Assembly: GCA_900642245.1 (NCBI GenBank)
Contig: CAAAJI010000318.1
Location: 4,970 to 30,190 of the forward strand
Direction of reading: 5' to 3'
Origin: Fragilaria radians
Lineage: Eukaryota; Bacillariophyta; Fragilariophyceae; Fragilariales; Fragilariaceae
Length of the DNA: 25,221 bases
The position numbers and the translations under genes are program-made. Of this stretch, positions 7,957 to 17,509 are shown piece by piece. The notes beneath the pieces were generated by a model. It was not told the DNA's origin. It did no database searches and worked only from the letters and a program-made list of their open reading frames with translations. Numbering within the stretch: the first letter of the stretch is position 1; every line of letters begins with the position of its first letter.

Positions 7957-9144
7957 ATGTCAGAAAAGAAAATTCGTCAACAGGCCGCCATGTATGAGGA
8001 CAGAAAATTCATCGAGCCAAAAACCTTAAATCAGTTTGCTCTTGAAAGTGAACATTGTCTCCATGGTGAATTAAGCATGAAAAAGGAGAATCCTAGAAGG
8101 TGTGATATTCTTTTTGGTAGAGGATCTGACTGTTGGAATCATTGTGGCAATAAGAAATTTCGTCGCATCATTGCCAAATATCAAGAAAAATATCATTCGA
8201 TGAAGCGTAGAACAGAAAAGGTGGCATTGGTAGCAGAAATTGTCGAAGAAATCAGATCATCTGGTGCAAGATTCCTAAGGAGAAACGGTGAATCGCATCT
8301 ATGGGAAGAAGTCGATAGAAAGACTACAGTGGACAAGGTAAGGAGAAGGATAGCTGCAATTGCAGCTTCTCTAATATCATTTATACTTCATCATATTATT
8401 CTAATACTTTACTTTAACCAGGTTGGCCATGCCATAAGGGATAAAAAGCATGTAACGTGTAGAAAAAGAGTTAGCACTGAAAATTCTTCAACGTCAATAA
8501 TAACTGAAGTGAGGAATGAAGATTATTTCATTCAAAGCAGAGAAACTAATTTGGATAGCAATCCCTATCTTCGACCAATTCTCTCTCAAGGACAATATCA
8601 AAGGATGAACTTTCAATTACAGGATTCCATAATTTCGAATTCACATATTTTAAATCGTCGTGAACAAGACTTCTCGATTCCTCACGGTTGGTATGCAACG
8701 TACAATCACAATCTGCTGTCTGGCTTGAATGTTGACGGAAGTATTATTCCTAATCATTCATACTTACAACAAGGACAACAAGGTGATACCCCGTATGTAG
8801 GTGACCTGGCGTTATCAATACCGATTCTTCGGGGTCATCGACATGATGGCCTTCAGGGTAACGACATCATTCGTCAACTAGGGGAAAGAATCAGTAACGC
8901 TCTACTACGGTCATCGAGTCTAGAATCTCACGTATTGGCAAATATACGAGATCAGGTCAATGTGAATACTTCACGATTAAGTACTATTGGTCTCAGTACT
9001 CTTCGTCGCAACACTTTTTCCGATCGAACCCTATCTACAGGCCTCTGGGAAGGTTCTCCATCATATCATGCGGAAAGATACATCCATTCGCTTCATTGCG
9101 ATTCTACATGTTCACCCATTACGATTCTTTATGACCCCTTATAA
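7957..9144 (+). CDS. Gene C: DUF6824-like domain protein, about 367 aa spliced (395 aa if the intron is retained)
   Basis: Exon 1 is 7957-8337, the intron 8338-8421 (84 nt), and exon 2 8422-9144. The domain lies at about residues 48-134 (R-C-D-I-L-F-G-R-G, N-H-C-G-N-K-K-F-R, F-L-R-R-N, W-E-E-V-D-R-K, then G-H-A-I-R-D across the splice). The C-terminal part matches B, with L-S-I-P-I-L, the helix Q-L-G-E-R-I-S-N-A-L-L-R-S-S-S-L-E-S, and the end I-L-Y-D-P-L. An N-terminal extension of 40 residues (M-S-E-K-K-I-R-Q-Q-A...) precedes M41 at 8077, which matches the start of the other copies. ATTAAGCATGA at this spot also matches the E start context, so 8077 may be the original start. The intron is in frame without a stop, so both products are possible. 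No D/E-type promoter block lies upstream. Function unknown. Confidence 0.85.
   Translation: MSEKKIRQQAAMYEDRKFIEPKTLNQFALESEHCLHGELSMKKENPRRCDILFGRGSDCWNHCGNKKFRRIIAKYQEKYHSMKRRTEKVALVAEIVEEIRSSGARFLRRNGESHLWEEVDRKTTVDKVRRRIAAIAASLISFILHHIILILYFNQVGHAIRDKKHVTCRKRVSTENSSTSIITEVRNEDYFIQSRETNLDSNPYLRPILSQGQYQRMNFQLQDSIISNSHILNRREQDFSIPHGWYATYNHNLLSGLNVDGSIIPNHSYLQQGQQGDTPYVGDLALSIPILRGHRHDGLQGNDIIRQLGERISNALLRSSSLESHVLANIRDQVNVNTSRLSTIGLSTLRRNTFSDRTLSTGLWEGSPSYHAERYIHSLHCDSTCSPITILYDPL
8338..8421 (+). other. Intron of gene C (84 nt), stop-free and in frame
   Basis: Donor GTAAGG after D-K, acceptor TTTAACCAG before V-G-H-A-I-R-D. It is a multiple of three with no stop. Retention would insert 28 residues including a hydrophobic run (ASLISFILHHIILIL) inside the end of the domain. 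A perfect 16-bp palindrome AGCTGCAATTGCAGCT lies at 8352-8367. Confidence 0.8.
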
Positions 9145-9404
9145 AAGCCTGTATTCATGCATGTATCAAATATGAACAAAAAATGAAACATGCTACAGTG
9201 AAGGATCGCAATGCTATCGAAATGCAAGGGAGGTCGAATGTATTATCAGCTACATGCCTGAAACGATGCTTGTATTTAAGTCATGCTAGGGATGATGAAT
9301 GTTTAGTTGAAAAAGTCTTAAATTTTTGAGAATGAATTTTGCATACATACCTACATTGTTGGCTTGCACAGCAGTTTTTGTGTCGAACTCCTTTTTTATA
9401 TTCA
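9145..9404. repeat. 3' flank of gene C (paralogue of 4253-4530)
   Basis: Collinear with the 3' flank of gene B, with several small deletions. It ends at GCTCCTATG, where the 9405-9734 repeat begins. Confidence 0.75.
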
Positions 9405-9734
9405 GCTCCTATGTATTTCATTTGCTCGTTGTCAAAGGGCAATTATTTGGCATCCTCGCCATGGGCACAAACTGGCCGTTGGCCGATTCTGGCTTTCAAT
9501 GGCACAACATTGGTTTGTCCGTCTGTGTTCCCTGAAAATGGTTTCTGTTTCAAGAATATTTCCGGTGTCCGGCTGTGGCTGTGATGATGGATCGGAAAAT
9601 GCAGCATGTTACTAACTACGATAAAAGCAGAATCGAAATAAAACATATATATCTTGTATAGATATATATTATATTTCATCTTAATCAGTTCACTCTCTAT
9701 AACTTAATGGTATTCATACTGTTCATACCTAATG
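9405..9734. repeat. Dispersed repeat, copy 1 (partner at 17116-17475)
   Basis: The first ~180 bp (CTCCTATGTATTTCATTTGC..., CGCCATGGGCACAAAC, GGCCGTTGGCC, AATATTTCCGG) are almost identical to 17116-17290 by eye. The two copies then differ in the middle and agree again from about TCTTAATCAGTTCACTCTC to CATACCTAAT. It looks GC-richer than its surroundings. The middle here holds an AT hairpin (ATATATCT...AGATATAT, about 9646-9668). The gene B flank lacks the segment. No terminal inverted repeats, tRNA-like promoter boxes or conserved protein were found. Confidence 0.75.
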
Positions 9735-11573
9735 AAAATACCCTTAATATCTCAGTCTTGATGTTGAAATTCTGCTGTCAAAAAGTCAATAGTATCCGAT
9801 TCGGACTAGTCAAGTTACCAGTCATCATATTCATAGCATTTTTTAGTTTAGATACGATGATGTTCTTAAACCAATTGCACAACAACAATGCTGTCAATGG
9901 CATCAGTAACCCCCAACCACAACCTAGTATTGGTCATTCCAAATATGACAGCTCAAGGAGAGGATATCAGCAACAATGTAAAAATGGTTGGCCTGCTTCT
10001 CAATTTGATATGCATTAAATTTTTATCCTCTCATAACCATTCAGTTTTGTTTAGTACATACTTTACGCTATGAAAAAATGTTGTATGACCCCAATGTGTT
10101 TGGCTTACAATGCAACCAACCATCATGAACAGATTGGGCAGACTGGAAGTCAACCTTTGTAGATGTGTGTTGTGTGGTATTTCTTGTACACGACTTGACT
10201 TGTTGCTATCATCAATACTGATATCGTAACTGGTGAGGACTTACTACCTTACATTCCTACTTTTGGGAGCAAAAACTGGCACGATTATCCTTGTTTTTGC
10301 AAAATCCGAATCTGATGCTCTTCTTATCTCATAAAGCACATTCGTATCCATATCAACCCATTATGCTGTCGGTGTATTCTTGACTCCCTTGCAAGATGCA
10401 TGTAAACAGTATGCATCGTTGCCTTTAGTGAGCTGGAAGGTTTTTTCTGATTGCAACGATGCTCGCGAAAATACAGCAAAACAGCCCTCAACAACTTGGA
10501 CAAATATAGCATTTTCCAATTCCTGATCTGAATCTACTCATGGCTGTCATATCTATTTGATTCGGATTTTAATCCATAAAACTGCTAGTGAAATAATCTT
10601 TTAAAATTCTGATGATATGTGTTATTGCATTGATTCGAAAATAGAGATTTATATCTAATCCTTGTTGTGACAATGCTATTGGATAGGATTCATTCAGAAA
10701 TAGGGAGTTGTATCGACTCTTTATTACAGCAATTCTAAGTCTGAAATGAGCAACAGTAAGCAACGAATTGCTGTAGTTTGATCCATCAGATCAGTGGACA
10801 GACTCCGCATCCCTTCGAAAATTCAGTAGGATTAACTTTGTCAAGACCACTGAAATCCCATGCAATAGTTTAATGCATAGAACTGGAGATCAAAATATTA
10901 CTTGATACTTGGAAAAGAGTATCTATTGACATGCCCTAATCTGCAAATCAAGGAGATACTCATTTATTCGAATGACTTATGAGCATACAAGCAACCATCG
11001 GTAGTAGCGCATTAGGCGATGAGATACACTTATGTCAGACGTCCCTTACCTATAATAAATTAAGAATTGAGAATTTAAGATATTCTATACATTTAAGCAT
11101 CTATTCACGTAGAGTAAACGTTTTGTTTTACACTCTTTGACTGAGAAAAAATATTCGAACAGCCATATGAATGTATTCGTTAATACTTGCTCATGAATTG
11201 ACTTTATGTATAATGCTTTTACAAAATGTGTTTTCAATTTTGAGGATTTCATAGTATCATTGCAAAAGGGCATAAAACACAGTAGACATAAACATTGGTA
11301 CTGGAATAACCCATAATTTTCCGAATATCTAAGAACCTGCGGAAAACGTTGGTTGTTTAAGTTCTATAAGGGCTTGACTCCATAGTTTGAGAGCATATTG
11401 GCATGTTTATTCTCAGAAAATTAAGCAAGTCACATCAATCGCACGTGAAATCTGAGAGTGTACAGTATATGTATTGCCCGAGACATCAGATGATTGAAAC
11501 AACAGATTTGTTGAAACTCAAAAGTCCACAACTCAAACAGTCGTTAATGATCATGAGCATTGCAAGCATACAG
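9735..11573. repeat. Spacer block between plus gene and next minus gene (paralogue of about 20870-21955)
   Basis: It first continues the gene C 3' flank (to about 9970), then aligns with 20870-21955: TGGCCTGCTTCTCAA, TATGACCCCAATGTGTTT, TGAAGTCAAC-like, CTTGGACAAATATAGCA, GAATCTACTCATGGCTG, and CCATAAAACT. About 10760-11390 has little counterpart in the second copy. The short open frames are not conserved, so no gene is called. Confidence 0.65.
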
Positions 11574-11867
11574 ATTAGATTAGGAAAACGCCAATGTTGA
11601 ATTGTAGACCAATTCAGAAGATAATTAGACTTAGAGCTTGAACTTGTGCATAGATGGGCATTTTTAGCAATTCCTGATAAAAAAAAGCCAATAACTTGGT
11701 CCAAGATGCTGAGAGATTCCATCGAATATCACCCTGAGTTACTGTATATCACTTGAGTAGTATATATATAGTTCAGAAACAGGTAACCGGTGCTTGAATA
11801 GAGCCATACAGCAAAAGCTATCAAAGTACTGGAATTTCTAACCGCCCAGTTTTCATCGACTAAGTCT

Positions 11868-12288
11868 CTCAGAATAAAAGTAACTGAGATATTACAAGTG
11901 ATGATCCATTCATCCTATCACACTCACATTTATTAAAGGTCAACTAAAANNNNNNNNNNNNNNNNNNNNNNNNNNNNNNNNNNNNNNNNNNNNNNNNNNN
12001 NNNNNNNNNNNNNNNNNNNNNNNNNNNNNNNNNNNNNNNNNNNNNNNNNNNNNNNNNNNNNNNNNNNNNNNNNNNNNNNNNNNNNNNNNNNNNNNNNNNN
12101 NNNNNNNNNNNNNNNNNNNNNNNNNNNNNNNNNNNNNNNNNNNNNNNNNNNNNNNNNNNNNNNNNNNNNNNNNNNNNNNNNNNNNNNNNNNNNNNNNNNN
12201 NNNNNNNNNNNNNNNNNNNNNNNNNNNNNNNNNNNNNNNNNNNNNNNNNNNNNNNNNNNNNNNNNNNNNNNNNNNNNNNNNNNNNNNN
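11868..12288. other. Extra segment in unit 2 containing an assembly gap
   Basis: Gene A and E flanks run directly through this point (CATCTGCTATGTATGTGAC; CATCTACTTAGTCTCC). Here about 82 bp of unrelated sequence (from 11868) and then 339 N (11950-12288) interrupt the alignment, which resumes with GTCTGTGAGATTATGATTC. GTCT precedes the segment (11864-11867) and follows it (12289-12292), which fits a 4-bp target duplication. The hidden sequence cannot be read. Confidence 0.55.
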
Positions 12289-12904
12289 GTCTGTGAGATT
12301 ATGATTCAATCTGAACTCCAAATTTTCATAATTGAATTTCTGATACATTGAATGAATAGCTATCTACTGGGATAACAAAAATTTTCACTTAAACGTGTTT
12401 CACAGGCTCTGTATAAAACACTTTACTAATGTAATGATTTCTTCAACATCGATTTTATGGTTATTTCCTTTTTAACAATAATGTTCTTGCTAATCAGTAT
12501 TTAAAGTTATGTCCTCACTTTTCAAATCTACACCTGTTCGTCACTTTTCTTTAAAAGTTTGAAATTATCTTTTTTGAAAGATTTGAAACCTGTAAACATG
12601 CATTTTCTTTGAAGATATCCCAACTTGCTTTTAGAACTTAATAGTAAAAAAGTTTACTTCTATTCACGTCTTATCAAGGTTTAGTTCCAATCCCTTCCTC
12701 GGAATGTAAACAAATGCCAAGTCTTGAAAAGCTATGTTTACCATTGAGACACAAGCATGGTCATCAACTTCCAATTTTTATTGGTGTTTTTGTCTGTATT
12801 ACGAAGGCTTTAGCAAGTAGAGCACAGTACATTTCAACCAGGGATACAAGTTGAAAAGAGGTATCATGATCCATAAAAGGACAATTTAGAAGCACATAAA
12901 GCTT

Positions 12905-13489
12905 AAGTTAAATTTTCTTCACGGTACATAGACTGAAGACGAGAGCGTCGACTCCTTTTTGAATATACAAATCAGATTGACATGAACATATCATACGCGC
13001 CTTATATCGTGCTTCTAACTATCACAGTTAATTCAACGCCTTTCAAGCACGGACATGCATTGAAGTAGATTTAGCGTTTATATCCTGGAGTAAATTGAAG
13101 TTGACTCCGATATGGGAGCTTAGAAATAATGAAGAAAACAGTGTATTGTTACTAAAGCAGTAATACGTGAGGAGCGGAATGAATACATATTTTATTAGCA
13201 TAGATTAGGGGTTACTTTGAACGGACAACGCTATCTATAGGTGGCAGCTGATGTTACAATTACTCCATACACTAATATTAGCCTATTGTTAAAGTAATAA
13301 TGAGTTTTGTGTTGAAGGGTAAAAATAATCTATTTTAATCATTTCTGATTAATCTTATGTCTTGGAGTTTTCTACGAAATATGAGATTTCTAATCAAGGC
13401 TTTTTCCTTGTTCTTCTCCAAGAGATAAATCCTCAACATTTCTACGATCAATGTAGTATTTATCACAACAGTTGATACTGGTCATACTA
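12905..13489. other. 585-bp segment present only in unit 2
   Basis: Unit 1 reads CATAAAGCT-CA-ACCCAATCTCAC at 1120-1142. Unit 2 has about 585 bp between CATAAAGCT and ACCCAATCTCAC. No terminal repeats, target duplication, coding frame or LTR-like TG...CA ends are clear. It is either an insertion in unit 2 or a deletion in unit 1. Confidence 0.55.
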
Positions 13490-13844
13490 CCCAATCTCAC
13501 AGCAAATACAAAAGGTGTGCCAGAGATATATCTGTTACTGCTCTCATTGGTAGCATTATTCTAGTGCAATTAATGTCAGGAAAATTTCAGCTCCAAAGCT
13601 TATCGCAATAATTGGTCACTTTAATGATCGTTAACTTCCTTCATGATTTCAATAAAAGGAAGTAACTAATGATGCATCAGGCGTCCATGGTATCAACGTG
13701 AATTTTAAAAACCTTTGTTGTGGTTTGTGTATATAGATATTGGAATAAAAGTAGGAGCTATAACCAAACATGAGGAATAGTGACTCTTAAGCATCTAATA
13801 ATTCAACTTTAAGAATGGATGAACCTTTCCGTTCATGCTGGCGG

Positions 13845-14803
13845 TTAGCCATCCAAGCGATCTCGAAAGAATGTAAGATCGCAAAACAAGCTTTCTTGAA
13901 GAGTATGAACACCGTTCGTGTTGAGTTGTAGTGTACCCACATTAGCCTGCTGCTGTAAATTTGTCAATATCTGAGATTCTAGACTTGATGGTCGAAGTAG
14001 TGTGTTGCTGATTCTTTCGACCAGTCGACGACAGAGAGCGTTATCTTGAAGGTGATCATATCGATGACTCCGAAGAATCGGTATTGATAATGCTAAGTCA
14101 CCCACGTTTTGGGAACTACTTTGCTGCAAGTATGACTGATACGGAATTCTGCTTCTGTCAACATTAAATCCAAATAACAGATTTCGATCATATGCAGCAT
14201 GCCCACCATAAGGAATCGTCAAGTGCTGTTCACAACGATTCCACAGCACTGGATTAGAACGTATGGAATCCTCTATTTGAAGGTTCACACTATTATTTAG
14301 TCCTTGAGAGACAATTGATCGAAGGTTGTCATTGTTAAACATCCTAGTTTCCCTGTCTTGGATAAAATTATCTACATCCGTTACATCAGTAATGTTTGAA
14401 ATTGAAGAATTTTCAGTGCTGCCTCTTTTTCTATGCTTTGCTTGCTGCTTATCTCTTACGGCATGGCCAATCTGTTTTTATGGTATTAGCATAAGTTGAC
14501 TAGTCACAAAAAGGATTATCGATGTAATTTCCTTTCAATTACCTTTTCAATAATAGTTTTTCTATCGACTTCTTCCCATGCTTTTGATTCTACGTTTCTC
14601 CTCAAGAATCTTGCGCCTGATGAACTGATTTCTTGGACCATATGTGCCACCAGTTTTACTTTTTCTGATCTGCATTGCATAGAATGATATTTTTCTTGAT
14701 ATTTGGCAATGATCCGACGAAAGTGCTTATTTCCGACATGATTCCAACAATCAGCTCCTTTACCAAACAGAATATCACACGTTCTAGGTTCCTCGTCACT
14801 CAT
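13845..14803 (-). CDS. Gene D: DUF6824-like domain protein, two exons, about 295 aa
   Basis: On the minus strand, exon 1 is 14803-14543 (87 codons), the intron 14542-14472 (71 nt, GTAATT...AACAG), and exon 2 14471-13845. The start M-S-D-E-E-P-R matches B and E; an upstream in-frame ATG at 14824 would add seven residues. The domain has C-D-I-L-F-G-K-G (residues 9-16), N-H-V-G-N-K-H-F-R, F-L-R-R-N, W-E-E-V-D-R-K, and I-G-H-A-V-R-D across the splice. Exon 2 continues with a basic stretch K-H-R-K-R, then L-S-I-P-I-L-R, then the helix R-R-L-V-E-R-I-S-N-T-L-L-R. It ends D-R-L-D-G, earlier than B and C. The frame is intact, unlike its near-twin A. It lies 3' to 5' with its promoter block on the right. 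Function unknown. Confidence 0.85.
14472..14542 (-). other. Intron of gene D (71 nt)
   Basis: Donor GTAATTG at 14542, acceptor AACAG at 14472. The position is the same as in B, C and E, one codon before G-H-A in the domain end. Length and sequence differ from the B/C intron type, so the family has two intron types. Confidence 0.85.
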
Positions 14804-15230
14804 CTCAACATATGTACCGATCAAAGTCTCTCATACTTTGTGGGACTTTAAGTGGAAGGTCTGTTCAATGTTTAGGTTACTCTAACCTGTAATCCGGTTT
14901 TGGTTGGATGATTCTGTTTTTCTTTGACTCCCGAATTTCAACTTCCAAACGGAGCTCGTTTTTTACTTAGGAGGAATGAGAAAACGTAGTTTCAACAGTA
15001 TTCAACTCATGTACATGTGTACACCTTGGAAATTATGAAGAGCATACGAAGCCGTGACGTTTGGGAGTCTTGAAAAAGACTGCATGGTCTGGATTCCATT
15101 TCTACTCACAGCACGTGGAAATACATCTCAACTACTCACTCAAACCCTAGTATAGAATTGATGAATGTTGCAATAAAAGCGAGTCCATCTTAGTTCTACT
15201 TATCATTTATGAATCAAAAACTCAAAGCCT
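14804..15230 (-). promoter_or_regulatory. Upstream block of gene D
   Basis: Shared with B (inverted there), with E, and with the orphan at 18342. Conserved landmarks are the inverted repeat AAAGT-atgagag-ACTTT (minus strand; 14824-14840), CCGGTTTTGGTTGG, AGGAATGAGAAAA, and ACATGTGTAC (15013-15022, about 210 bp from the start codon). Regulatory function is inferred. Confidence 0.55.
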
Positions 15231-15339
15231 TACTAATGCCATTCCTATCATTCACATTTAATTGTCTCACTACTTTCCAAGGCAGTTACCGATGTCCTGT
15301 ATTTCGACTATTGATCAGGGACTATTCTTGCTAGCTCTT

Positions 15340-15545
15340 GCATAGCATCGTTTTTAAATTTAAACCTTTGATCATGAACATATCATCTGTCACTGCTGAT
15401 CACATTTCTTCTAACTTCATTCTAAATTCTTCTAAAGTAATCCTACATCTGGGTCTTCATTTTTTTCTTAAAGAGCTCTGTCTGAACATCCTTTATATAT
15501 TCAATAAGGAAGGAGCTGATGTTGGCTCATACTCTTCTTCAATCT
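15340..15545 (-). pseudogene. Decayed coding stretch upstream of gene D (weak)
   Basis: The minus strand reads, across frame changes, D-V-Q-T-E-L-F-K-K-K, then N-E-D-P-D-V-G, then E-E-F-R-M-K-L-E-E-M. The paralogous place at about 18690-18790 (minus) reads E-K-K-N-E-N-P-Y-V-G-Y-L and, in another frame, F-E-E-F-R-K-K. The match in two copies suggests an old coding exon or element. I do not recognise a family. Confidence 0.35.
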
Positions 15546-15564
15546 TTCTCTAGCCATGGCTGCA

Positions 15565-17108
15565 TTGCCTTCTGCATAACCTGGTTTTTGTACTCTCTTA
15601 CAATCTTGAACGCCGCTTTACCAATACTAATCATTAATCTTCATCATCCTCTTTCCTTTGTCTGTTTTTTGAATAATTTCTTAATTTGACCTTGGGATTG
15701 TGAGCGTACCAACTAGAGAATCCGTACTCCCAATCTTTTTACGTTAGTTCACTCCATGTTGACCATTCTTCCTTCTTTTGTTGTGAAATTCAGTTCTCTG
15801 ATTTCAGTGATATCAATCAATTTCAAACTAGATTAAACCTTAAGGAAAAATAAGGAATAAACATGGAGATGAGAACTTAACTCAAGAGGGGGTATCTAGA
15901 ATATTGTGTTTAAACATGCAAAAACATTTCTTTACTTTAATTGTAATTAATTATTTGAATTAAATGAGTATTTCTAATTCTGGGTTATTATCGCTAATAG
16001 ACAAACATATACTTGCTTAATCAATAACTTATCACCAGACCTGTTCCTTACAACTCAATGAATTTAAGTGATTCTTTCTAGCATGTTTGCGTGTTGTAGT
16101 AACATCAATCAGTGCCTTGAATTAAATTTTGGATTGTTTATTTTCGAACACATTAACCCTCTACCAAACATAAGCTTTTTGGTTTAAAGGAAGAAAGGCT
16201 AAAGGTTTCAATGAATCATCATTACCAATCGCAATTTTCTCAATCGTTCAACCAATGATGTAGACATCAAATAATCCGCAGTTTTGACAAACCTAACCAG
16301 GCAATACAAAAATGATATCTTGTGCGAAATCTTTGGTTTACTGTTAGGGTTAGTGTTCTGGTATCCACTGTGTCCACTATGTTGGAAGTGCTCTATGTAA
16401 GAATTGAGATAGAAAATTACGTCCTATTTCAAGGAAATTATGTGTTGTCAAATCTACAAGGTCATTTTTGTGAGTGTTGAAAAAGGAATTATTTCCTCGA
16501 GATTCTGTGATGCATATCTGACTTTCTTTTCTACTCCAAAAATCGTTCGCTTGAAAGATTAGCTTAACATCATTCTAGTCGATATATTTGCTCGTTAATC
16601 AGTTTGGAACTATAGTTGTCTCGAGTTCTTTTGGAGTACGGCTATTTTTATCAATTATAACAATTCATCTAATTATAAGTAGAGGAAATTGTAGAGGTAC
16701 TAAGCTACACTTTAAAATATTCCATCATCCCCGTAAAGGCTGTAAAAGGATATGGATATATGGAATCTTTCATCAACCAACGTATCATAAACCGTTTCTT
16801 TAGGGGGCAAAACCTAAACAAATACTCTCCAAATGGATAGGATTATAACATCAATTTTAATCCATATAGTCAAATCCAATAATGTCAGGTAATGATAAGC
16901 CAAGATTACGATGTCAGCGCTTTTGACGATGTGAGTGGTGGAACTAAGGGAGGGGGACAAACCAATATCGAAGTATGGAGTAATATGGAGTACTATGGTT
17001 TGCTTCGAGTCATTTCTTCGATGATGCATATTTTTGCATATTTAGCTTCTCACATACCGCATTGCAGCAATTGCCAATTCCAATATTTCAATTTGATTGA
17101 CTCTTCAT
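15565..17108. repeat. I block, copy 2 (downstream plus gene missing)
   Basis: Collinear with 6760-7835 and 18670-20050: GTTGACCATTCTTCC, AATAAACATGGAGATGAGA, GGGGGCAAAA, TAATGTCAG, TTCGAGTCATTTCTTCGATGATG. It is longer than copy 1, with extra sequence around 15960-16600 that copy 3 also has. It stops at ACTCTTCATA (about 17100-17109), the point that in copy 1 is followed by gene C. No gene is seen. Confidence 0.75.
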
Positions 17109-17115
17109 AACCAGG

Positions 17116-17475
17116 CTCCTATGTATTTCATTTGCTCGTTGTCAAAGGGCAATTATTTGGCATCCTCGCCATGGGCACAAACTGGCCGTTGGCCGATTCT
17201 GACTTTCAATAGCACAACATTGGTTTGTCCGTCTGTGTTCCCTGAAAATGGTTTCTGTGTCAAGAATATTTCCGGCCTTGTCCGGCTGTGATGACCACTT
17301 TGAAAACAAATCGGATTTGAACACGAATAGGGGCTAGGGGTTAGGGGTTAGGGGTCAGGGGCTAACCCATATTCCCAAACCAAAAAATCCAATAAAAACA
17401 GAAACACATATACATTGTTATCTTAATCAGTTCACTCTCTATAACTTAATGGTATCCATACTGTTCATACCTAAT
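17116..17475. repeat. Dispersed repeat, copy 2 (partner at 9405-9734)
   Basis: Starts GCTCCTATG and ends CATACCTAAT like copy 1. In place of the AT hairpin of copy 1, its middle carries the telomere-like heptamers at 17328-17368. Confidence 0.75.
17328..17368 (+). repeat. Telomere-like degenerate heptamer array
   Basis: Five units of [TC]AGGGG[TC] (TAGGGGC, three TAGGGGT, CAGGGGC) at 17328-17362 run straight into TAACCC (17363-17368), which is the reverse complement of GGGTTA. The array is one base longer per unit than canonical TTAGGG. Confidence 0.8.
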
Positions 17476-17509
17476 CTGGGTTGCAAAGCAAATATACATG
17501 CATTTCAAT

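Larger units (their letters stand above)
11574..13844. repeat. 3' flank of gene D (paralogue of 226-1950)
   Basis: Starts at AGATTAGGAAAA, matching position 226, and runs to the gene D stop. It differs from unit 1 by two extra segments (about 11868-12288 and 12905-13489) and by lacking 1271-1727. From about 13626 onward it becomes almost identical to unit 1. No gene is seen. Confidence 0.8.

Noticed and set aside
9640..9670. Terminator-like AT hairpin
   Set aside because: Simple TA-rich sequence in a eukaryotic spacer; no transcript context supports a function.
9707..10018. Plus frame ending W-P-A-S-Q-F-D-M-H, with a similar end near 20878-20909
   Set aside because: Only the last few codons agree and the upstream parts are unrelated; best explained by the duplicated spacer DNA.
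11944..12348. Long minus-strand frame through the gap
   Set aside because: Almost entirely unknown bases; no evidence of coding.
16588..17029. Several 70-residue frames on both strands
   Set aside because: Inside the I block and not conserved in the other copies.
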